64,000 nt of DNA from Pullulanibacillus pueri. Lineage in GTDB: Bacteria > Bacillota > Bacilli > Bacillales > Sporolactobacillaceae. The position numbers and the translations under genes were made by a program. The notes beneath the pieces were generated by a model that saw only the letters and a list, made by a program, of their open reading frames with translations, had not been told where the DNA came from and searched no databases. The stretch's first letter is position 1; every line of letters begins with the position of its first letter. Location: the NCBI RefSeq assembly GCF_014639255.1, contig NZ_BMFV01000017.1:29500-93499 (forward strand), read 5' to 3'. Positions 9,223 through 17,996 of the stretch are shown one piece after another.

Positions 9223-10050
9223 TTAAACCAATGGAGAGTTAAAACTCGATATATCTGTTTTGTCCTTCCCAACTTTCATGGATACCATCGTAATATCATC
9301 TCTCTGTGCCACCCCTTCAGTAAAATGGGTCACACTATCGATCACAACGGTCTCAATCTCTACTGCCGTTTTGGAGACATTTTCTTTTAATACTTTAATC
9401 AAACGTCCCTCTTTATACATGTCACCTTCACGGTTGCGGGCTTCGATGATCCCATCCGTGTAGAGGAAGATAAAGTCTCCCTCTTGTAATGTTATTTTTT
9501 CCTCTTTATAGACTTGGTCCGGTAATCCCCCGAGCATCACGCCTTTAATTTTAGGGATCTCGATTAATTCAGAGGTCTTTCTGACGACGATGGGTAAAGA
9601 GTGGCCAGCATTAGAGTAATAGAACGCGCCAGTACTTGGCTCCCAATCCGCACAAAAGACAGTAACAAAAGAGCTTAGACTCCTTAAATCCTTATACAAG
9701 GCATTGTTCATTGCAGTTAATGTCTCCCCCGGCCCTTGAGTGGACTCTGCTGCCGTTCGGAAAGCCCCTCTTGTTAAAATCATAAGCATGGCTGCTGGAA
9801 TTCCCTTTCCCATCACATCACCAATAACAACACGAAGTCTCCCATTGGGTAAGGGATAAAAGTCAAAGTAATCACCACCAATTAACCGTGCCGGAATTGA
9901 CACCCCTGAAATATCATCCTTATCCAGTTTTGGCTTTTCACCGTTCAATAACTTGGATTGAATAACCTTGGCTAAATTTATCTCTCGTTCAAGTGTTTTA
10001 TTATCTGTAATCACACTTTGATTGGCTTGGCTAAATTCTCGTCTGTACAT
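9223..10050 (-). CDS. PP2C-type serine phosphatase (SpoIIE/RsbU family)
   Basis: This 275-residue protein has a short N-terminal helix (LAKVIQSKLL) typical of the linker before SpoIIE-type PP2C domains. Metal-binding aspartates sit in IGGDYFD, GDVMGKG, LYTDGIIEARN and QRDDIT. It probably dephosphorylates one or both STAS proteins encoded on either side. There is no membrane or sensory domain of its own. The membrane sensor two genes upstream may supply the signal. It starts 6 nt after the stop of the STAS gene at 10056. Confidence 0.93.
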   Translation of the reverse strand: MYRREFSQANQSVITDNKTLEREINLAKVIQSKLLNGEKPKLDKDDISGVSIPARLIGGDYFDFYPLPNGRLRVVIGDVMGKGIPAAMLMILTRGAFRTAAESTQGPGETLTAMNNALYKDLRSLSSFVTVFCADWEPSTGAFYYSNAGHSLPIVVRKTSELIEIPKIKGVMLGGLPDQVYKEEKITLQEGDFIFLYTDGIIEARNREGDMYKEGRLIKVLKENVSKTAVEIETVVIDSVTHFTEGVAQRDDITMVSMKVGKDKTDISSFNSPLV

Positions 10051-10055
10051 TGCAG

Positions 10056-10370
10056 TTACTCCTCTCCAAGTAATGACTTCTTAATGTCAAAAACACCGAT
10101 GGTTTCAAACAACGCTTTGGTTTCCTCAGACATATTATTAAAGTTTACTTTGGCTTGTAACTCATTGGCCTTGTGCAGAACTGTCAAGATTGAACCTATA
10201 CCTGTCGAGTCAATAAATTCTAATTCAGCAAAATCAACATTAAACTCTGTTACTCCTTGAGGTGTTTCATTTACGAAATCAAAGGATTCAACAGTGGAGT
10301 AGTCAAGAACCCCCTTTACTGCAATATTTAAGGATGCTCCTATTCTTTCACTTTTCACGGTTAATAGCAT
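10056..10370 (-). CDS. STAS-domain anti-sigma-factor antagonist
   Basis: This 104-residue STAS domain has FIDSTGIGS at about residues 52-60. The DSTG form is the same as in RsbV, where the serine is phosphorylated. It is encoded between the membrane sensor and the PP2C phosphatase, the expected order for a partner-switching module. It differs in sequence from the second STAS protein at 6789, so the two may have different kinases or targets. Confidence 0.92.
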   Translation of the reverse strand: MLLTVKSERIGASLNIAVKGVLDYSTVESFDFVNETPQGVTEFNVDFAELEFIDSTGIGSILTVLHKANELQAKVNFNNMSEETKALFETIGVFDIKKSLLGEE

Positions 10371-10387
10371 TTGCGTATCTCCCTTTT

Positions 10388-11980
10388 TTAAAGTTTAAAT
10401 TTGTACATGTTTTTGAAAAGTGTACTTGAAATGTTAGATAGCTCTGCCGATTGCACCTGCAATGAATTCAACAAGTCCGAAAGTGTCAGTGTGATATCTG
10501 TTGTTGATGATGAGCGATCATTAGATATCTTTCTAATATCTTCAATACGTCTTAAGATGTCTTGTACACCTTCTTGATCTTTTAGAGGCAACACCTTTGC
10601 TTCCAATGAGTCCAAGAAATCAGTAATTTCAAAGTGATCGTCCCTTGCCTTCGTTGTTAAATCCAAAGACAAAGCATACATTCTTTCAACTGATTCATCG
10701 GCATCCTTCTGTAAATCCAAAGATAAGGCTTGTACCTTTTCAGCTTGTTTCGTTGTATCCTTTAAAACCTGATTTAATGTCCTTACCATATGATTGGTAC
10801 TTGTTGAAAGCTCAGCTAGCTCTCCCTTCCCCTTCACTTCACTTTCTGCAGTGAAATCTCCACCTTCTAATCTCATAATCTGTTTGATGATGTCTTGAAT
10901 ATTTTTGTAAATGGAGCTGAAGAAACGCGCTGTTAATATAAATAATGCCAGTAACGAAATCACACTAAATGCAATTAAAATAAAAGATAAGTTATGTAAA
11001 GGCGCACTCATCTTTGTGTAATTCAAGGCGACGTAAATGACTTTCCCATCTTTCATCGGGATAAACATCTTGTAAATCTTGGTCCCCTGTTTTTTTTCAA
11101 TGTACGAAACTTGTTTCGGATGCTTAGCCATCTCTTTTAATAACTTCGTATCTTTTTTCGTCTGTTCCTTAAAAGTCCCATAGACAACCTTCTGTAAAGG
11201 AGGGTACATCTGCTTAGCGAGTTTAGGATTCGCATAAACGCTAGGATCGAGGACGGCGACTTCTTTAGCTAGAGGGTTCGTCTCCACTACTTTTTTTGCC
11301 CAAGAATCTGGACCCACAGCATCGGTAAACTGATAAACCTCGTTTGCCTCAATATAAGGATTAATAATAAAGTCTTGATTTTTATTATGGTAATAAGCAT
11401 ATTTATAGAAAACGGGTTTTCCTTCATGTGACCCTGATTGAGAGGTATAAAGAATCATTGTGTCATGATCGACATAACTCTCATCATTTTTCGTAGGTTG
11501 TTGATTGTCTAATAAATGATTCAATCCAATAAAACCTGAATCGTCTGCACCGACTGTCTTTTTAAAACTAAAGCCGATGTCATTCTTCTCTGTTGACTTC
11601 ACACCAACAATATCATCGTCCTGCCTAGCAAATAGAGTAATGCCGGCAATGCCAAACTCTTTACTGATGCGTTTGAGGTCAGTATTGGAAATGTCACCTA
11701 TTTGCCGCCCTGTTAATCTATCACTGATGCGTTGAGCGATTAATTTTAATTTTAGATCAAGCTGATGTTCAATCGCTTTTGAGGCCAGGTCTGTTTCAGC
11801 AATCCCTTGTTCAACACTATGACCAATAGATAGGGCCTCATCGTTGACATCTTTATTGACTTTATGAGCTAAATAGAAGGATTGCACGGTCCCGGATATC
11901 ACCACGATAATGATAAATACCGAAAACATCCTTAATATAAATTGCTTTCTTAAAGTGCTATCCTTTTTCTTTTTGTTCAC
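10388..11980 (-). CDS. Membrane sensor with HAMP and coiled coil, no known output domain
   Basis: This 530-residue protein has one membrane helix at about residues 14-35, an extracytoplasmic sensing region of about 290 residues, and a second helix near 330-355. A HAMP-like segment follows (MRLEGGDFTAESEVKGKGELAELSTS). The long helical C-terminus resembles a chemoreceptor stalk, but the MCP signalling tip is not there. It may pass a signal to the adjacent STAS/PP2C proteins. It starts at GTG 11980 after AGGAGG. Confidence 0.78.
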   Translation of the reverse strand: MNKKKKDSTLRKQFILRMFSVFIIIVVISGTVQSFYLAHKVNKDVNDEALSIGHSVEQGIAETDLASKAIEHQLDLKLKLIAQRISDRLTGRQIGDISNTDLKRISKEFGIAGITLFARQDDDIVGVKSTEKNDIGFSFKKTVGADDSGFIGLNHLLDNQQPTKNDESYVDHDTMILYTSQSGSHEGKPVFYKYAYYHNKNQDFIINPYIEANEVYQFTDAVGPDSWAKKVVETNPLAKEVAVLDPSVYANPKLAKQMYPPLQKVVYGTFKEQTKKDTKLLKEMAKHPKQVSYIEKKQGTKIYKMFIPMKDGKVIYVALNYTKMSAPLHNLSFILIAFSVISLLALFILTARFFSSIYKNIQDIIKQIMRLEGGDFTAESEVKGKGELAELSTSTNHMVRTLNQVLKDTTKQAEKVQALSLDLQKDADESVERMYALSLDLTTKARDDHFEITDFLDSLEAKVLPLKDQEGVQDILRRIEDIRKISNDRSSSTTDITLTLSDLLNSLQVQSAELSNISSTLFKNMYKFKL

Positions 11981-12026
11981 TATGACTAATCCTCCTGAAC
12001 GGTTTAGAGAATAAATGCTGACGCCA

Positions 12027-13454
12027 TTAAATGAGCGTTTTTAACTTAAGCTTATCGACTTTACCTTGTCTAATCGGTAGCTCATCTAAGAATACAATCT
12101 GGTCTGGGATCTTATAAGCTGAAATTTTCCCTTTACAATACGAACGGATGTCTGCTGATTTGAGTCCTTTTGCTACAACAAAAGCCACCACATGTTCACC
12201 ATAAATGGCATGAGGCGCTCCCACAATGACAACATTTTTTACACCTTCTAAAGAGGCGATGACCTTTTCAATCTCTGAGGGGTTGACCTGTTGACCGCCT
12301 TTTTTGATCATGTCTTTTTTACGACCGACAATTTTTAGTGTTCGAGGCGCCATGACCTCCACTAGATCACCCGTGTAATACCAGCCCTCATCATCAAAAG
12401 CTGCCTTTGTTTGTGCGGGATTATGAAAGTATTCCGTAAAAAGCGCGCCCGTTTTCACTAACAGTTCGCCATCGACGACCTTAAAATCATTTTCGTCGTA
12501 CACAATATGTGCCTCACCTTGGCGCAAATCACTTTCCGCAATAGCGCCTGTTTCCGACACACCATATTGGGAAATAAAGGAACAATGGGTTAATAACGGA
12601 AACTGATTAGGGAAACCTTGGGGCATTTTTTCCCCTGTTAAGGCGATCCATTCTAGATTTTTTAGAACTTCTGGTGCTAAATGCTTAGCAAAAGTATAAA
12701 TCGCTTTAAGGACCGACGGCGTCGTGATGACCTTATTACACTTTGTTTCCTGCATCATCTTAATAATCGCAGGTAAATCAAAGGACGTTGGAATTACAGC
12801 ATGCGCTCCTGTCTTGATGATATTAGTCATGGACTTGATCCCAAAAACGGTGCTTGTCGAAGTGTAAAATAAGACGGTATCCTCTGCTTTCAATCTTGTA
12901 AACCGACTGATTAAGTGATAGGAATAATCAAATATACTGAGATTAAAAACTAATCCCTTCGGCGTTCCCGTACTTCCCGAAGAGCAACAGATAAAATTAT
13001 TAACCTGACCCTCCAAGGGACTTGAGGGCCCTTCATAGATCTGCTTTTCCCATTCACTACAAGTTTCCGATGTATATAAAAGTGTCGCTTTGCCAGTCGC
13101 CTTAAGACTCTCTTCTATAGCCTCTTTAAAATTAAAGCCATTGTAATGGCTGACTGTAAAGATAATATGGGGATCGAGCAGGGTAAGAATACTTTTTAAA
13201 TCTTCCTTCCTAAATTGGGGATTTAAAGGCATTACCGTCCCGCCTAATTTATTGATGGCTAAAATGAGAGGCAAATACGCTTCAATCTCGGGTACTAGTA
13301 AGCCTACTCTTTTTCCTTCTATCTCTAGGGAGTCCAGAAAAGCAACATAGCTTTGAACTTTTTTGAGGATATCCTGTCGCGTTGAACTCCCCTTAAACGT
13401 TGTTATCGCAGGCCTTGTATGAGTTAAATCAATGACTTTTTCTTCTAGATTCAT
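12027..13454 (-). CDS. AMP-forming acyl/aryl ligase (ANL superfamily)
   Basis: This 475-residue adenylating enzyme has a phosphate loop CCSSGSTGTPKG, the SQYGVSETGAI motif, YTGDL with the AMP-ribose Asp, and the hinge/lid GRKKDMIKKGG. The catalytic Lys lies near the C-terminus (QGKVDKLKLK). It is about 475 residues rather than 500-560, like stand-alone ligases that load a carrier protein. Its ATG overlaps the stop of the adjacent acyl carrier protein gene, so it most likely activates an acid and loads it on that carrier. The acid is unknown. Confidence 0.9.
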   Translation of the reverse strand: MNLEEKVIDLTHTRPAITTFKGSSTRQDILKKVQSYVAFLDSLEIEGKRVGLLVPEIEAYLPLILAINKLGGTVMPLNPQFRKEDLKSILTLLDPHIIFTVSHYNGFNFKEAIEESLKATGKATLLYTSETCSEWEKQIYEGPSSPLEGQVNNFICCSSGSTGTPKGLVFNLSIFDYSYHLISRFTRLKAEDTVLFYTSTSTVFGIKSMTNIIKTGAHAVIPTSFDLPAIIKMMQETKCNKVITTPSVLKAIYTFAKHLAPEVLKNLEWIALTGEKMPQGFPNQFPLLTHCSFISQYGVSETGAIAESDLRQGEAHIVYDENDFKVVDGELLVKTGALFTEYFHNPAQTKAAFDDEGWYYTGDLVEVMAPRTLKIVGRKKDMIKKGGQQVNPSEIEKVIASLEGVKNVVIVGAPHAIYGEHVVAFVVAKGLKSADIRSYCKGKISAYKIPDQIVFLDELPIRQGKVDKLKLKTLI

Positions 13455-13690
13455 GATTTTACTTCTCCTGTAATAATCTGATAGATTCCGCCCATAGTAT
13501 CAATAAGATCTGCATGTTCGATAAACCGCGCGAAAGGGACATCAAACGTTTCAGCTAAACGCGTCATAAGATTGACCATCTGTAGTGAATCGACATCCAA
13601 TTCCTCTTTTAGACTGGTTGTCTTATTCACAGGAATCGGCTCCATATCGATGATCTCGAAGATTGATTTTGTGATTGCATTAAATTCCAT
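13451..13690 (-). CDS. Acyl carrier protein
   Basis: This 79-residue acidic helical protein has the 4'-phosphopantetheine attachment motif DVDSLQM, with Ser at about residue 35. It is a discrete carrier, not the housekeeping AcpP by context. It overlaps the hydrolase gene by 11 nt and the ligase gene by 4 nt, so the three are translationally coupled. No phosphopantetheinyl transferase is encoded in the window. Confidence 0.9.
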   Translation of the reverse strand: MEFNAITKSIFEIIDMEPIPVNKTTSLKEELDVDSLQMVNLMTRLAETFDVPFARFIEHADLIDTMGGIYQIITGEVKS

Positions 13691-14774
13691 GTATCTTCTC
13701 CCCCTTTAACCATTTCATTGACCTAGCCCTTATCTCTGATAACTTGAAGTTACAACAATGCCCCTCACCCTCATATTCTATGAAACGCTTAGGTTCAGAC
13801 AGGTTCTCATAAAGGTCAAGCAAATCTCTTTTATCAACCATGACATCCTCTTTTCCATGAAACAGCACAACCTGATTGAGTTTTTCCCTTTCAGCTAACG
13901 GAGGTAAAAATCCCTGATTAAAATCCTCTAAAGTGTTCTCCATTCTTTCCTTAAAAAAATCAGGCATATGAATGTCATGCTTTGTTGCTGGACTTACCGC
14001 AATAACTTTAGAGATAAGCGGGTTTTTTCCTCCCTCTAAACTCCATGTCGCTCCCGAGCTTGTCCCAAACAGGTGAAGCGGGAGGTCCGGAAAGGCGTGA
14101 TGAGAAAAACGGATGACCGCTTCAAGGAATGAGTGACAATGCTGTTGACTCGCTTTGTGACCCGTCTCCAGCACAGTCTCTCCTTGCCCAGGACCATCAA
14201 AGATCACGACTGAAAAGCCTCCACGAAGAAAATCCTGTTCATAGGAAAAGAGTTCTTCTTTCGCCGAATCAATAGGGGTGACAATAATGACAACCCCTTT
14301 TGAAGGCGCGAGCGGTTCACTGACTTTACCCACATACTGTACATCCCCCCGTCTCAGGGTGTGCCGAGTCTTCTTATAAGGGGATACGGCATCAGCCTTA
14401 TTCATCTGGCTAACGCACAGACCATACCACTCTGCCTTCGCGTCACACTGCACAGGAAAAATCCATTGCAGTAAGCAATAATAGAGTCCAGACAAGGCAT
14501 AATGGTGCGCGGCTTCTAAATGGTCTTGATTTCGTTCATGGGTCATGGCAAGCTGAGAAAGCTCAGAAGCCCGATGTTCTAAAGTCCTGACCCATCCTTC
14601 TAATGTGGCTAATTGCTGTTTCTTTTTGTTAATAACATTGGGCTCAATGCCGTGAGAAAACCATCGATCCCAAAATCCTTGTTGCAACACACAAGCGAGC
14701 AAAGTCTTTTGAATGGTCTTATTCATCTTCGACTCGTCTTCAATGTCTTGATTCCAATTAAGCACTTTCTTCAC
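13680..14774 (-). CDS. Alpha/beta hydrolase (FrsA/pseudooxynicotine-hydrolase-like)
   Basis: This 364-residue protein has a helical N-terminal region and a C-terminal alpha/beta hydrolase fold. The nucleophile elbow is FGTSSGA near residue 238, the oxyanion region is VTPIDSAKEE, and the catalytic His is in GEGHCCN. The N-terminal helical cap recalls the FrsA/DUF1100-like group, which includes C-C bond hydrolases and esterases. With a ligase and a carrier protein beside it, it may release or transfer an acyl group. The start is either GTG 14774 (overlapping the upstream gene by 17 nt) or ATG 14726. Confidence 0.8.
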   Translation of the reverse strand: MKKVLNWNQDIEDESKMNKTIQKTLLACVLQQGFWDRWFSHGIEPNVINKKKQQLATLEGWVRTLEHRASELSQLAMTHERNQDHLEAAHHYALSGLYYCLLQWIFPVQCDAKAEWYGLCVSQMNKADAVSPYKKTRHTLRRGDVQYVGKVSEPLAPSKGVVIIVTPIDSAKEELFSYEQDFLRGGFSVVIFDGPGQGETVLETGHKASQQHCHSFLEAVIRFSHHAFPDLPLHLFGTSSGATWSLEGGKNPLISKVIAVSPATKHDIHMPDFFKERMENTLEDFNQGFLPPLAEREKLNQVVLFHGKEDVMVDKRDLLDLYENLSEPKRFIEYEGEGHCCNFKLSEIRARSMKWLKGEKIHGI

Positions 14775-15705
14775 TACTCACACTCTTTTCTTTATGGATG
14801 ACTAACACAAGTGTTGAGCCTGTTGAGGATGTCTTTAATAAAACCTGATTGGCTAACTTCACCATTAATGTAAAACCTTGTCCCAATGATTTCTTAGTCG
14901 AATACCCTGCTGTTAAAAGGGTATAAGGTAACGTTTTTAAAGGAAATCCTGACCCCGCATCTTCGATCAAAAGGTGCAAGGCTTGATTCCTTTTAACAAT
15001 AAGGAGTCTGCCATCCTTTGCATGCTTAAGCGTATTTGTGATCGCCTCAGAAATAAGCAGCGTGCAGCTGGCTACTTTGTTTCTTGATAACCCTTCCTTC
15101 TCTAGAGCTGCTTTGGCTATGTTCCGCGCTTTAGGTATATCTGACTTTTCGACAACTGGCTCATCGCAAAGGATGGTCCCATCCTTATAACTTGAAAGCT
15201 CAGACTCTCTGATAAGAAGAAGCTTTCTCTGACTTGCGGCATGGATCACGTCCCTATAGACCTCCCATACCTTGTCTGCTTCACTTATTTGCTCTTCAAC
15301 TCCCTTTTTTCTATTGAAATAGAGATTTGCATCATTTTTAATACCCTCATATACTTCCAATAAGCCCTTGTGATACTGATCCTCTAATGGCATTTGTCTA
15401 ATCTTGAAATAGACATCTTCCTCTAACTCAATCCATGTCACTAGCTGTTCAGCTAAATAGATTAAGTAGCCCTCATCTGTCTGACTTTCTCCATCTGACT
15501 GGCTATATAAAGAACGATAAACAAGTAACCCCTCATGACACCCTTCAACGGCAAGTTGTTGACCTAACTTATTCGCTATCCATCCGACTACTGATACTCT
15601 CTGATGATCACTTAATGAATTTAATGTCAAAGGAGTAGGAAATTGGGGCTTGACCTGTTCTTTAGCCTCTTTACCACCAAGAAACTTATTAAGCAGTGGC
15701 TTCAT
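14758..15705 (-). CDS. GHKL ATPase, probable anti-sigma-type serine kinase
   Basis: This is a 315-residue protein. The last 130 residues form a histidine-kinase-like ATPase domain: N-box SEAITNTLKHA, G1 box EDAGSGFP and G2 region STKKSLGQGFTLM. There is no H-box, so this is the SpoIIAB/RsbW/RsbT type rather than a sensor kinase. The N-terminal 180 residues are helical and unrecognised. With two STAS proteins and a PP2C phosphatase in the same operon it is the obvious switching kinase. GGAGG precedes the ATG. Confidence 0.85.
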   Translation of the reverse strand: MKPLLNKFLGGKEAKEQVKPQFPTPLTLNSLSDHQRVSVVGWIANKLGQQLAVEGCHEGLLVYRSLYSQSDGESQTDEGYLIYLAEQLVTWIELEEDVYFKIRQMPLEDQYHKGLLEVYEGIKNDANLYFNRKKGVEEQISEADKVWEVYRDVIHAASQRKLLLIRESELSSYKDGTILCDEPVVEKSDIPKARNIAKAALEKEGLSRNKVASCTLLISEAITNTLKHAKDGRLLIVKRNQALHLLIEDAGSGFPLKTLPYTLLTAGYSTKKSLGQGFTLMVKLANQVLLKTSSTGSTLVLVIHKEKSVSSEESA

Positions 15706-15777
15706 ATCTCTTCCTCCTACTTACAAGTGTGATGCACCTGGGGGGGCCGAGCGGATATCCCTCGGCATGCTCAGCAA

Positions 15778-16467
15778 TTAAAGAATCCCAAGTGGTGGCA
15801 TTAGCGTCACTTCATCAACGTAGGCTCCTGGGGGTTGATGAATAATATTTACAAGATGTTGGGCGAGCGTTTCCGTGGGGATCATTTGTGATAAATCCGG
15901 TTTGGGTTCGATTTGGTCCCAAAAACTGCTTCTCACTGCTCCTGGAAGAACTGCCGTCACCTGTACCCCTTTTTGTCTAAGCTCTGTCTGTAGTACTCTT
16001 GTTAAACCTAATACGCCAAATTTAGAAGCGGAGTATCCGCCACCGCCAGGAAGGGCTGTCGTTCCTGCAATAGAGATTAGGTTCAAAATATGCCCTTTAC
16101 CGCCTCCTGCCATATGCTTGCCAAAATGTTTACACATCAGGTAAGTCCCACGTAGATTGACTGAAAGCATCTCATCAAAAGCTTGCGTGGACGACTCGAT
16201 AATATGTTCAAAACTTCCTGTCCCGGCGCAGTTAATTAAAACATCAATACTTCCGAACTTTTGAACGGCACGTGTGTAAAATTGAATTACAGAATCCTCG
16301 TTGGCAACATCTAAAGGGAGTTCAAGAAGCTGGTCTAACTCATTCTTTTGACCACTCCTACTGCCTAAAACAAGATTGACGTTTTCCTTCCGAAGTAGGG
16401 CCGCCGTTTCTTTTCCAATTCCCTTACTTGCCCCTGTGATGACAATGGTGGCTCCATCTATATTCAT
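15778..16467 (-). CDS. Short-chain dehydrogenase/reductase, sepiapterin-reductase-like by context
   Basis: This 229-residue Rossmann-fold SDR has the cofactor loop TGASKGIG (residues about 12-19), NCAG, the catalytic Ser in LNLISIAG and YxxxK in YSASK. By sequence alone it is a FabG/SDR-family enzyme. Its place directly after GTP cyclohydrolase I and pyruvoyl-tetrahydropterin synthase suggests it reduces 6-pyruvoyl-tetrahydropterin, the sepiapterin reductase step. The carrier protein and ligase further down leave a ketoacyl reductase role open. Confidence 0.85.
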   Translation of the reverse strand: MNIDGATIVITGASKGIGKETAALLRKENVNLVLGSRSGQKNELDQLLELPLDVANEDSVIQFYTRAVQKFGSIDVLINCAGTGSFEHIIESSTQAFDEMLSVNLRGTYLMCKHFGKHMAGGGKGHILNLISIAGTTALPGGGGYSASKFGVLGLTRVLQTELRQKGVQVTAVLPGAVRSSFWDQIEPKPDLSQMIPTETLAQHLVNIIHQPPGAYVDEVTLMPPLGIL

Positions 16468-16480
16468 AGCTCACGACTCC

Positions 16481-17290
16481 TTATTCTCCGTAGTACTCAA
16501 AGTAATTTTTCTCTGTCTCATAAAGACCAATTTTATACAGATGATCGACCTTATCCTTAAGCAAGTCCCAAATGACAACCGTGACATTTTCCGATGTCGG
16601 GTTTAACGCCTTAAATTCCTCCGTATCGAGGTTTAAATGCTTGTGATCAAATTTCTTCAAAACAGCTTCCTCTACCACATTGTCAAGAGCAGCTAGATCG
16701 GCAATCATCCCCGTGATAGGATCTACCTTGCCACTAACAGTCACTTCTAAATAATAATTGTGACCATGCCCAAAGGGATTATTACACTTGCCAAATATCG
16801 CTAAATTTTCTTCCTCACTGAGTTGCTGACTATGCAAACGATGAGCTGTGCTGAAATGATATTTTCGTGTCAGTTGAACCATTTGATCTTTCTCCTTTTC
16901 TGAAAATAAAAAGTCATTCTCTCGCAATCTAATTTTATAAAGCTCACAATGAGTGAATTGTTGCTCTAGCCCCTCCCAAATATAGGACACTAAATTTTCG
17001 GTGGTGGGGATATGCGTCTCAAAGTAAGGGACTTGTTTGTTTAAAAATTTCCCATCTAAGGTTTCATTCACAAAGGATTTCATGATTTTATCAATATCGG
17101 TAATGTTGACGACAATCCCTGAATCGGCATCTAATTCACCCCTGACCATCACTTCCAATGTATAGTCATGACCATGGCCATGAAGATTACTACATGGTCC
17201 GAAGATGGCCTGATTCTTTTCTTCACTCCACGCCTCAATCCGATAAGAATGTGCAGAGGAAAACATCATTTTGCGTGATAGATAAAGCAT
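16481..17290 (-). CDS. Tandem 6-pyruvoyl-tetrahydropterin synthase (two PTPS/QueD domains)
   Basis: This 269-residue protein holds two PTPS domains, about residues 1-130 and 135-269, where most family members have one of 120-150. Both halves keep the zinc histidines (SSAH with HGHGH; STAH with GHGH) and the catalytic Cys (GPCSN; GKCNN). The second half has the full Asp-His pair (FDHKHLN). In the first half the same place reads LDGKFLN, so the His is lost. The Cys context of the second half is close to animal PTPS. It starts 13 nt after folE stops, with AAGGGGG before the ATG. Confidence 0.93.
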   Translation of the reverse strand: MLYLSRKMMFSSAHSYRIEAWSEEKNQAIFGPCSNLHGHGHDYTLEVMVRGELDADSGIVVNITDIDKIMKSFVNETLDGKFLNKQVPYFETHIPTTENLVSYIWEGLEQQFTHCELYKIRLRENDFLFSEKEKDQMVQLTRKYHFSTAHRLHSQQLSEEENLAIFGKCNNPFGHGHNYYLEVTVSGKVDPITGMIADLAALDNVVEEAVLKKFDHKHLNLDTEEFKALNPTSENVTVVIWDLLKDKVDHLYKIGLYETEKNYFEYYGE

Positions 17291-17302
17291 ATAAGTTCCC
17301 CC

Positions 17303-17872
17303 TTAGTCCCTCTTCAAAGCATTCTCGAATTCTTCTACCCAGGCTGTATCATTTTTAAAGACACCTTTTTTAACGGTTGTTACCGTAGAGCTTCCAGGCT
17401 TCTTTACACCTCTCGCACACATACAAAGGTGTTGACCCTCAACACTGACGATCACGCCTTCTGGTTGTAAAACATTCATGACGGCATCGGCAATGTGCTG
17501 GGTCATCCGTTCTTGGACTTGTGGACGCTTAGAAACCAGTTCAACCAAACGAGCAAATTTGCTTAATCCTACAACCCTACCATTCGGAATATAGCCAATA
17601 TGCGCTTTTCCAAAGAAAGGAATGAGATGGTGTTCACAAAAAGTATAGTAAGTAATATCCTTCACAACGACTAAGCCATCATAGCTTTCCTCAAAAGTGG
17701 TGGTTAACGCTGTTTCAGGATCGACGCCAACCCCCGAAAAGACCTCATTATACATTTTGGCCACCCGTTTAGGTGTATCCAGTAATCCCTCACGATCAGG
17801 ATTTTCACCTATTAATTTAAGAATTCCACGAATATGTTCTTCAAGTTGTCCTGTCTTTATTTCTACTGTCAT
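17303..17872 (-). CDS. folE: GTP cyclohydrolase I
   Basis: This 189-residue enzyme converts GTP to 7,8-dihydroneopterin triphosphate, the entry step to folate and biopterin. Zinc ligands are in YTFCEHH near residue 79 and HLCMCARG. The start is the ATG at 17872, with GAGGGGG 9 nt upstream. A longer reading to 17953 translates straight through the leader terminator hairpin and is not real. It heads the operon behind a c-di-GMP-I riboswitch. With the PTPS and SDR genes next, the likely product is a biopterin-type cofactor rather than folate. Confidence 0.96.
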   Translation of the reverse strand: MTVEIKTGQLEEHIRGILKLIGENPDREGLLDTPKRVAKMYNEVFSGVGVDPETALTTTFEESYDGLVVVKDITYYTFCEHHLIPFFGKAHIGYIPNGRVVGLSKFARLVELVSKRPQVQERMTQHIADAVMNVLQPEGVIVSVEGQHLCMCARGVKKPGSSTVTTVKKGVFKNDTAWVEEFENALKRD

Positions 17873-17906
17873 TGATTTGACCCCCTCATTTTTTCTTTTT
17901 CCATAT

Positions 17907-17935
17907 AAAAATGCCCACCAAAAAGATTGGTGGAC
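17907..17935 (-). terminator. Leader terminator between c-di-GMP riboswitch and folE
   Basis: On the minus strand a 9-bp stem (GUCCACCAA with UUGGUGGGC, one G-U pair) and a five-base loop are followed by A and five T. It lies about 60 nt after the aptamer and 35 nt before the folE ATG. The 5' arm and loop can instead pair with the segment at 17993-18002, which makes a switchable attenuator. Confidence 0.87.
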
Positions 17936-17996
17936 AAAGGAAATAAAAGTCACTAGCTCATCAAAAAGCCAGTTGCACCTCTATAATGGTATCCAA

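Noticed and set aside
17873..17953. N-terminal extension of GTP cyclohydrolase I
   Set aside because: It would translate through the leader terminator hairpin and skip the strong GAGGGGG ribosome site before the ATG at 17872.
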